Position numbers and translations under genes: made by a program
In this document: positions 58,041 to 64,000 of the stretch, in pieces
How positions within the stretch are numbered: position 1 is the first letter of the stretch
Layout of the letters: each line of letters opens with the position of its first letter
Notes under the pieces: model-generated
The model's database searches: none
What the model was told of the DNA's origin: nothing
The model's input: the letters and a program-made list of their open reading frames with translations, nothing else
From: Glaciecola sp.
GTDB taxonomy: Bacteria > Pseudomonadota > Gammaproteobacteria > Enterobacterales > Alteromonadaceae
Length of the DNA: 64,000 nt
NCBI GenBank assembly: GCA_018623155.1
Contig: JAAZVZ010000001.1
Coordinates: forward strand, 158,437-222,436
Reading direction: 5' to 3'

Positions 58041-58763
58041 ATGGGACAGGAAACATCCAAAATTTTAGTGGTCGATGATGATATGCGTTTGCGCAGTCTG
58101 CTTGAGCGCTATTTGGTAGAACAAGGATTTCAAGTTAGGTCTGCTGCCAATGCTGAGCAGATGGATCGTTTACTCGAACGCGAAAATTTTCATTTGATCG
58201 TATTGGATCTAATGCTTCCCGGCGAGGATGGCCTTTCCATCTGTCAACGTCTACGCAGTAAAGATAACGCTATACCAATTATTATGTTGACGGCGAAAGG
58301 CGATGAAGTCGACCGCATCATCGGACTTGAAATGGGCGCAGATGACTATCTACCCAAGCCATTCAATCCTCGAGAACTTCTTGCTCGCGCCAAGGCAGTA
58401 TTGCGTCGCAAAACCACTGAAGCTCCAGGAGCCCCTACCCAAGAAGAACAAATTATTGAATTTGGTGTCTATAAACTCAATCTTGCTACTCGCGAAATGA
58501 GTGCTGATGGCAAGCCAATGACGCTCACAAGTGGCGAGTTTGCCGTGCTGAAATCACTGGTCACTCATCCTCGTGAGCCACTTTCTCGCGACAAACTCAT
58601 GAACCTAGCTCGTGGGCGAGACTACGGGGCACTTGAGCGCAGTATCGATGTTCAAGTATCGCGCTTGCGCCGAATGCTCGAAAAAGACCCACAAAATCCT
58701 CGCTATATTCAAACCGTCTGGGGCTTAGGCTATGTGTTTGTACCTGATGGCTCAATGGTTTAG
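58041..58763 (+). CDS. ompR: osmolarity response regulator OmpR
   Basis: A 240-residue response regulator. Receiver: KILVVDDDMRLRSLLERYL with acidic pocket, phospho-acceptor Asp in LIVLDLMLPGEDG, and the KPFNPREL end. The C-terminal winged helix is MTLTSGEFAVLKSLVTHPREPLSRDKLMNLARGRDY ... VQTVWGLGYVF (IQTVWGLGYVF). Starts at 58029 or earlier are possible; 58041 (MGQETSKILVV) matches the family. It is followed by envZ nine bases later, as one operon. Confidence 0.96.
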   Translation: MGQETSKILVVDDDMRLRSLLERYLVEQGFQVRSAANAEQMDRLLERENFHLIVLDLMLPGEDGLSICQRLRSKDNAIPIIMLTAKGDEVDRIIGLEMGADDYLPKPFNPRELLARAKAVLRRKTTEAPGAPTQEEQIIEFGVYKLNLATREMSADGKPMTLTSGEFAVLKSLVTHPREPLSRDKLMNLARGRDYGALERSIDVQVSRLRRMLEKDPQNPRYIQTVWGLGYVFVPDGSMV

Positions 58764-58772
58764 TGTTTTTCA

Positions 58773-60071
58773 ATGCGTTTGACTCCTAAATCTGCATTTG
58801 GTCAGACCGTCTTATTGATAGGAATCTTGTTACTGGTCAATCAGGTCGTATCCTATGGCTCAGTGGCTTATTATTTTATTCAGCCAAGTTCACAACAAAT
58901 CAATTCTCTTATTGCAAAGCAATTGCACACCATGTTGTTGCAGGATTTACTCAAGCCTTCCAAGCGACGCGAGGAATTTGCCAAGGCTTCTAATATTCGT
59001 TTCTACAATCAAGACGAGGCAGTGACCAATGGTCTGGCTCAGGCGACGTTCTATAACTTTATGTCCAGTCAAATTTCTGACGAAATCGGAGAAAAAAGTG
59101 ATGTTCGTGTATCGACTGACGCCCCATATCTCATTTGGTTGCAGATAGATTCCTATCCTAATTTATGGATCGTGATCCCAATGCAAGGGATCACTGAAAA
59201 TAATTTTTCTCCTCTCACCATCGTTTTGTTAGTGATCAGTTTGCTGTCTGTCATAGGAAGTTATGTGTTTGTTAAACGGATGACTCAACCGATGCGGGCA
59301 TTACAACAAGCAGCCAATCAAGTTGGCCGTGGCGAATTCCCTCCCCCAATAACACCAACGGGTACCGAAGAAATTCAAGATGTGACAAAAGCATTTAATA
59401 ATATGGCGCAAGGTATCAAGCAGTTGGAAGCAGACCGTAATATGATGACTGCAGGCATATCGCATGATTTGCGAACCCCATTAACGCGCATTCGCTTAGC
59501 AGCAGAAATGCTTGATGAAGACAATCAATGGATCGCTGATGGTATTGAACACGACATTGAAGACATGAACGACATCATTAACCAATTTATTGATTTTGCT
59601 CGTCATTCGCACCAAGAAGAAGCCGGAGAAATGTGTAACCTCAATGATTTAATTGAAGAAGTTGTGCAAGCACGGCATTTTGATGATGACCATACCATTG
59701 CTCAAAAACTGCAACCGGTCCCCAATACCAAACTCCGTAAAGTCGCGATTAAACGCGTGCTGGATAATTTAGTTGAAAACGCCTTTCGCTATGGCTCTAA
59801 TCACTTAGAGATCTACACTCTGTACCGTAAAAAGAGTCATTTTGTCACCTTGCAGGTACGTGATTTTGGACAAGGGATCCCTGCTGAACAAATCGACACC
59901 TTAAGCCAACCATTTGCTCGAGGTGATAGCGCTCGAGGCTCAACAGGCTCGGGCCTAGGGCTTGCAATCATCAAACGTATTGTGGATATCCATCATGGGA
60001 AGATTCATTATTTCAATCACCCGAATGGAGGTTTTGTGGCAGAGGTCAACCTGCCACTGCACAAAGACTAA
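58773..60071 (+). CDS. envZ: osmosensing histidine kinase EnvZ
   Basis: A 432-residue membrane sensor kinase. Two membrane segments flank a periplasmic domain (first about 10-32; second TIVLLVISLLSVIGSYVFV), then a HAMP domain, the phospho-accepting H-box MMTAGISHDLRTPLTRIRLAAEML, N-box DNLVENAFRYG and G-boxes VRDFGQGIP / GSGLGLAIIKRI. It phosphorylates OmpR. Its stop codon overlaps that of convergent hslO by four bases. Confidence 0.95.
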   Translation: MRLTPKSAFGQTVLLIGILLLVNQVVSYGSVAYYFIQPSSQQINSLIAKQLHTMLLQDLLKPSKRREEFAKASNIRFYNQDEAVTNGLAQATFYNFMSSQISDEIGEKSDVRVSTDAPYLIWLQIDSYPNLWIVIPMQGITENNFSPLTIVLLVISLLSVIGSYVFVKRMTQPMRALQQAANQVGRGEFPPPITPTGTEEIQDVTKAFNNMAQGIKQLEADRNMMTAGISHDLRTPLTRIRLAAEMLDEDNQWIADGIEHDIEDMNDIINQFIDFARHSHQEEAGEMCNLNDLIEEVVQARHFDDDHTIAQKLQPVPNTKLRKVAIKRVLDNLVENAFRYGSNHLEIYTLYRKKSHFVTLQVRDFGQGIPAEQIDTLSQPFARGDSARGSTGSGLGLAIIKRIVDIHHGKIHYFNHPNGGFVAEVNLPLHKD

Positions 60072-60961
60072 CTGGTTTGCCCATCATCTTCAGGAGAAAA
60101 GCCAGCGTGAATTGAGGCGATATCCATAGCATCAAAGCGATATTCACTGTGACAGAATTGGCAATTCATCTTAATACTCCCCTCTTCTGCAATGATAGCA
60201 TTTAACTCATTTACATCGATATTACGCAGTGCGGCCATGGTTTTATCACGTGAACAATGACATTTAAACAGAACCGGTTTAGGGGTAAATATTTCGACTT
60301 CTTCTTGATGATATAAACGGTATAGAACATCATTCGCTGGTAAAGTAAATAGCTCCTCGGGTGTTAATGTCTCAGTCAAAGTTGAAAGATGTGAAAACTC
60401 TGTCGTTTCGGCTATATTCGTTGCTTCAGAGGATGTGGGTAAAATTTGTAATAATGTCCCACCCGCCATTGCAGGTGCTTCGTTGCGCGCAAACAAGCGA
60501 ACTTGCGTCGCAAGCTGCTCCGATTGCAAAAAGTACTCCTCAATACAGGCGGATAGAGATGGTTGATCAAGACCGACAATGCCCTGATAGCGCTCGCCTT
60601 CTTTAGGCGTTATCGTAATCACCAAATATCCTTTATGAAACAAATCCCCAAAATTATCCGGCAACTCAGACACACTTTCATCCCAACGGGCAACACCGCG
60701 TAATTTCAAATCATGGGTGCCATTGACAACGGCGTATTTGACGATCCCTTCACTTTGAATTTGCAGACCAATTTCACCTTCAAATTTTAATGTAGCATTG
60801 AGGAGACTGGTTGCCGCCATCAATTCACCTAATAAAATTTGGATTTGCGGTGGATACGCATACGAATCCAAAATCGACTGGTAGGTACTTTGTAACTGAA
60901 CCAGTTCGCCACGGACATTGGCTTGGTTAAACAAATAACGCTGTAAAGTATCAAATGACAT
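60068..60961 (-). CDS. hslO: redox-regulated chaperone Hsp33
   Basis: A 297-residue chaperone that is activated by oxidative unfolding. The C-terminal zinc redox switch is CHCSRDKTM ... CQFCHSEYRF (four cysteines, CxC and CxxC). The N-terminal YLFNQANVRGELVQL and GLDQPSLSACIEEYFLQSEQLATQVRL are family landmarks. ATG at 60961 has AGAG upstream. Forms an operon after hslR, 19 bases apart. Confidence 0.95.
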   Translation of the reverse strand: MSFDTLQRYLFNQANVRGELVQLQSTYQSILDSYAYPPQIQILLGELMAATSLLNATLKFEGEIGLQIQSEGIVKYAVVNGTHDLKLRGVARWDESVSELPDNFGDLFHKGYLVITITPKEGERYQGIVGLDQPSLSACIEEYFLQSEQLATQVRLFARNEAPAMAGGTLLQILPTSSEATNIAETTEFSHLSTLTETLTPEELFTLPANDVLYRLYHQEEVEIFTPKPVLFKCHCSRDKTMAALRNIDVNELNAIIAEEGSIKMNCQFCHSEYRFDAMDIASIHAGFSPEDDGQTS

Positions 60962-60980
60962 ATATTTCTCTATTAGGTGT

Positions 60981-61385
60981 TTATTGATGTTTTAATTCTA
61001 TGATCTGGCGACGTTGCTTTTTGTCAGGTTTCGTCTCAGGTTTTGGACTGTGGAAGGCACTGAGCTTTCGTGCTTGGGTATTGCGTTCTCTTTGCTCAAT
61101 ACTGCTTTGCGTTTCTCGATACATATCTTGAATCAAAGCCGCCCCTCGACGCTGTTCAACGATCTCGTTAATCACCAGCTCCTTTATGTCATACCCAGCT
61201 GGTACTTTGACAGTTGCGCCGAGCTCGACCACTTTGCTCGGTTTAGTCCGTTGGCCATTATAATGGACTTTACCAGCTTGCACAGCTGTCCTAGCTAAAC
61301 TGCGTGTTTTAAATAGACGAGCAGCCCACAGCCACTTATCGAGACGAACCTCAGGTGCATTTTCGTTTGAAGGTGTATTTTTCAT
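60981..61385 (-). CDS. hslR: heat-shock ribosome-associated protein Hsp15
   Basis: A 134-residue S4-domain RNA-binding protein. It begins with a short leader, then VRLDKWLWAARLFKTRSLARTAVQAGKVHYNGQRTKPSKVVELGATVKV, the S4 motif, and a basic C-terminal tail (KPDKKQRRQIIELKHQ). Binds free 50S subunits carrying a nascent chain and recycles them after heat shock. ATG at 61385 is the only reasonable start. First gene of hslR-hslO. Confidence 0.93.
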   Translation of the reverse strand: MKNTPSNENAPEVRLDKWLWAARLFKTRSLARTAVQAGKVHYNGQRTKPSKVVELGATVKVPAGYDIKELVINEIVEQRRGAALIQDMYRETQSSIEQRERNTQARKLSAFHSPKPETKPDKKQRRQIIELKHQ

Positions 61386-61510
61386 TCGTAAAAATGTAAT
61401 ATCCTTAATATAAACTATTCGAATTATAAGCGACGTATCTGTATTGAGAATTCAGACTTAATTCAGTCTGGACACACCACAATGTCATCATACGGTATAA
61501 GATAATAATA

Positions 61511-62416
61511 ATGATAGAACACACAAAGATCACTCAGAGCGTTATCACGCAATATTGGACGGCTTCGACACAGTCTGCTGTTCGACTTGCCGTGGCCGTT
61601 CTGGCTATTGCTTATATCCTCTATCTACTCAGTCAGATCACTTGGCAGATTATACCAGAACCGAAAGCCCCCAGTACAGTTCGAGCCACAGCCCCAAGTT
61701 CAGTGACCGTCTCAAATAATAGCAATAATAAAAATATTAATATTTTGTTGAGTCAAAAAATATTTGGCGATAAAGCGGCCGAGCCAAACGTCGTTGAACA
61801 AGATGTGACCGATGCCCCCGAAACTAAGCTTAACTTAACCTTAAACGGCGTTGTTGCCAGTACTGAAAAAAATAGTGGAGCAGCCATAATTTCTCGTGGT
61901 AACAAGCAGGCCACTTATGGCATTGGCGACAAAATTGACGGTACGCAAGCAACTTTACATCAGGTCTTTGCCGATAGGGTCATCCTCTCTAATCGAGGAT
62001 CCAAAGAAACGCTAATGCTCGATGGTTTAGATTTTGTCAAAGCCTCTGAAGCGCAAGTCATCCAATCTAAACCGGTCATTGAAGAAGTGCCAAGTATACC
62101 CACTCTTGACCAAGACATGGTGGCAAAACTGCGTAAAGACCCAACCCAATTTGCCGATTTTATCGCGATCAATCCCGCTAGGATAGATGATGAAATAGTG
62201 GGTTACCGCGTCAGTCCTGGGCGCCAACCAGAATTTTTTGCCCGTGCTGGGCTGAAAGCCGGAGATGTGATCATCGGCTTAAATGGGTTAGATTTGACGT
62301 TGCCACGTGAAGCCATGCGAGCCATGCAATCACTTAAAACATCCGATACGCTAGCACTGACTATTTTGCGTAACGGCAACACCCAATCACTGACATTAAC
62401 ACTGCCAGGGCAGTAA
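61511..62416 (+). CDS. gspC: type II secretion system protein GspC
   Basis: A 301-residue inner-membrane protein of the type II secretion system that links the inner-membrane platform to the secretin. One membrane segment (about 25-45, AVRLAVAVLAIAYILYLLSQI), a homology region (LNLTLNGVVASTEKNSGAAIISRGNKQATYGIGDKI in part) and a C-terminal PDZ domain (YRVSPGRQPEFFARAGLKAGDVIIGLNGLDLTLPREAM). Starts the gsp operon; gspD follows 13 bases later. Confidence 0.94.
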   Translation: MIEHTKITQSVITQYWTASTQSAVRLAVAVLAIAYILYLLSQITWQIIPEPKAPSTVRATAPSSVTVSNNSNNKNINILLSQKIFGDKAAEPNVVEQDVTDAPETKLNLTLNGVVASTEKNSGAAIISRGNKQATYGIGDKIDGTQATLHQVFADRVILSNRGSKETLMLDGLDFVKASEAQVIQSKPVIEEVPSIPTLDQDMVAKLRKDPTQFADFIAINPARIDDEIVGYRVSPGRQPEFFARAGLKAGDVIIGLNGLDLTLPREAMRAMQSLKTSDTLALTILRNGNTQSLTLTLPGQ

Positions 62417-62429
62417 ATAAGGTATTCAT

Positions 62430-64000
62430 ATGTTATTTGGTTCTTCGCATTTTCTTCGACACGCCTCTATGGCAGCATTGCTGAGTGTCGCTATTGGCTT
62501 AACCGCACTCTCACAACCGAGCTTTGCACAAGCCCAATATTCACCTAATTTCAAAAATACCGATATTAATGAATTCATTGCGATTGTTGGCAAAAATCTT
62601 AAACGAACCATCATCGTTGATCCAAACGTCCGTGGCAAAATATCAGTACGCAGTTATGATCTGTTAAGCGAGGCCCAGTATTACCAGTTCTTTTTAAATG
62701 TCCTTGAAGTATACGACTTTGCTGTCGTCGAGATGCCCAATGGCGTACTCAAAGTCATTCGCTCTAAAGACGCTAAAAATTCTAATTTGCCCGTGGTCGA
62801 AGATGATTTACTGAATGGGGATGAAATGGTGACTCGCGTCATTCCATTATACAACGTCCCTGTTCGCGAACTTGCCCCACTGTTAAGGCAACTCAACGAC
62901 ACGCAAAATGCGGGTAACGTAGTCAGCCATGATGCATCCAATGTCATTATGTTAACTGGGCGTGCTGCAACCATTAACCGCCTGGTAGAAATCATTGAAC
63001 GAGTGGACCGCGCGGGTGACGAAGAAGTTGAAATCGTTAAACTCAAATATGCTTCAGCCTCAGAGATGGTGCGTATCATCGATAGCATCAACAAATCTCA
63101 AGGCAACAATAACAGTGCAGGTAAAGCAGCTCCTCGCGTGGTCGCTGATGACCGCACGAATTCCGTCATTGTGTCAGGGGATGTGAAAGCGCGTCAGCGC
63201 CTTGTGAATCTGATCACACGCATGGATCAGGAGTTAGAAACCAGCGGTAATACTCGAGTCATTTTCTTAAATTACGCCAAAGCTGAAGATTTAGTCAAAG
63301 TCCTTGAAGGGGTTTCCAAGACGATCCAAGCAGAAGAGCAAGGTGGTAGTAAAGCCAAATCCAACAATCGCGAGGTTAGCATTGATGCACATGAGGATTC
63401 GAACTCTTTGGTCATCACAGCAGAACCTGACATGATGCGTTCGCTTGAAGAGGTCATTCGTCAGTTAGATATACGTCGCGCACAAGTACAAGTCGAAGCC
63501 ATCATTGTCGAAGTCTTTGAAGGCGATGGTACTACCCTTGGGGTACAGTTGGTCTCAGAAGAGGGTGGCGGTACTCAATTTACAAACGGGGTGGCGGGTG
63601 TTGGCGCATTAGCCGTTGCCGCAAGACAAGCAGAAAACCGAGAGGTCAATCGCACCAACATTACAGCGAACGGCGAAGTTGTCAGCTCAAGTGATACCAT
63701 CGAAGGTAACTTCCAGCCCTTGGCCCAATTATTGGGCGGCGCAAATGGCTTAATTGCTGGTATTATCAATGAAGGTTGGGGTGCTGTAGTGCAAGCGGTC
63801 TCCAACGACACCAATTCCAACATCCTGGCGACGCCTCACCTCACCACGATGGATAACGAAGAAGCCTTCTTTATTGTTGGTCAAGAAGTGCCAATTTTGG
63901 GTGCGATTTCATCCAACTCTAACTCGCAATTGCAAACTCAGTCGGTAGACCGAGAGGAAGTAGGGATCAAACTTAAGGTGACACCGCAGATTAATGAAGG
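62430..64000 (+). CDS. gspD: type II secretion system secretin GspD, 3' end outside window
   Basis: The outer-membrane secretin through which folded proteins leave. ATG at 62430 follows TAAGG; the signal peptide ends near SFAQA. N0/N1-N3 domains: FKNTDINEFIAIVGKNLKRTIIVDPNVRGKISV, YNVPVRELAPLLRQL, LKYASASEMVRIIDSI, LNYAKAEDLVKVLEGV. The secretin core begins QVQVEAIIVEVFEGDG and reaches LATPHLTTMDNEEAFFIVGQEVPI and KVTPQINEG at the window edge. 523 codons are seen; the frame is open. Confidence 0.96.
   Translation, partial: MLFGSSHFLRHASMAALLSVAIGLTALSQPSFAQAQYSPNFKNTDINEFIAIVGKNLKRTIIVDPNVRGKISVRSYDLLSEAQYYQFFLNVLEVYDFAVVEMPNGVLKVIRSKDAKNSNLPVVEDDLLNGDEMVTRVIPLYNVPVRELAPLLRQLNDTQNAGNVVSHDASNVIMLTGRAATINRLVEIIERVDRAGDEEVEIVKLKYASASEMVRIIDSINKSQGNNNSAGKAAPRVVADDRTNSVIVSGDVKARQRLVNLITRMDQELETSGNTRVIFLNYAKAEDLVKVLEGVSKTIQAEEQGGSKAKSNNREVSIDAHEDSNSLVITAEPDMMRSLEEVIRQLDIRRAQVQVEAIIVEVFEGDGTTLGVQLVSEEGGGTQFTNGVAGVGALAVAARQAENREVNRTNITANGEVVSSSDTIEGNFQPLAQLLGGANGLIAGIINEGWGAVVQAVSNDTNSNILATPHLTTMDNEEAFFIVGQEVPILGAISSNSNSQLQTQSVDREEVGIKLKVTPQINE

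Noticed and set aside
62681..63094. 137-residue minus-strand frame inside gspD
   Set aside because: Antisense shadow; Ser/Thr-rich without a family pattern.

Overview
The window reads as ordinary chromosome of a marine gammaproteobacterium of the order Alteromonadales, most likely Alteromonadaceae (Alteromonas/Glaciecola-like). The evidence is the protein resemblance, AT-leaning base composition and familiar gene blocks: aroQ-accB-accC, prmA-dusB-fis, purH-purD, ompR-envZ, hslR-hslO, groES-groEL next to fxsA, and a type II secretion gspC-gspD start. I see no rRNA, tRNA, CRISPR array, insertion sequence or prophage. No stretch longer than 300 bases lacks a gene; the longest gaps are 1503-1784 and 14763-15057.

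Layout. 1-8.1 kb: carbohydrate section, with a GH16 laminarinase-like lipoprotein (cut by the window start) behind two LacI-type operator palindromes, a VF530/DUF2132 protein, gnd, a PfkB-type fructokinase behind an 18-bp palindrome, an AlkC-type DNA glycosylase, and a CBM41-GH13 amylase lipoprotein. 8.2-12.6 kb: mgsA and the glycerol regulon glpK / glpR / glpD with GlpR-like operators. 12.6-18.4 kb: EVE protein, SWIM zinc-finger protein, YgiQ radical SAM protein, a fatty-acid-desaturase-like membrane protein and a relic of a receiver domain. 18.4-23.4 kb: amino-sugar section (DeoR regulator-glmS, rlmA, glmU). 23.4-25.6 kb: alkA-ogt-EamA, an alkylation-repair operon with overlapping genes. 25.6-36.8 kb: speA, groESL with a sigma-32 type promoter, an exported amidohydrolase, fxsA, dsbD, a lone H-NOX protein, aroQ-accBC.

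36.9-45.3 kb: three small poorly known genes, a DcaP-type porin, a LysR regulator divergent from a large FAD/Fe-S D-lactate (or 2-hydroxyacid) dehydrogenase, and a Fur-controlled TonB siderophore receptor. 45.3-50 kb: DUF4870 protein; a minus-strand nuclease cluster (HNH protein, FAN1-like VRR-NUC nuclease fused to a DEDDh exonuclease, TIGR03643 protein); CPXCG protein, flavin reductase-like protein, a 55-residue membrane peptide and a HiPIP. 50-64 kb: S10 carboxypeptidase, prmA, dusB-fis, purH-purD, prkB, ompR-envZ, hslR-hslO, gspC and gspD (cut by the window end).

The item I consider most worth following is the HNH / FAN1-exonuclease / TIGR03643 cluster at 45.8-48.6 kb: a structure-specific nuclease and a 3'-5' exonuclease in one polypeptide. 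Secondary items are a minus-strand terminator hairpin with no minus-strand gene before it (candidate small RNA), an H-NOX gas sensor with no partner, a phosphoribulokinase-like enzyme with no carbon-fixation neighbours, and the repeated use of shared stop codons between convergent genes.
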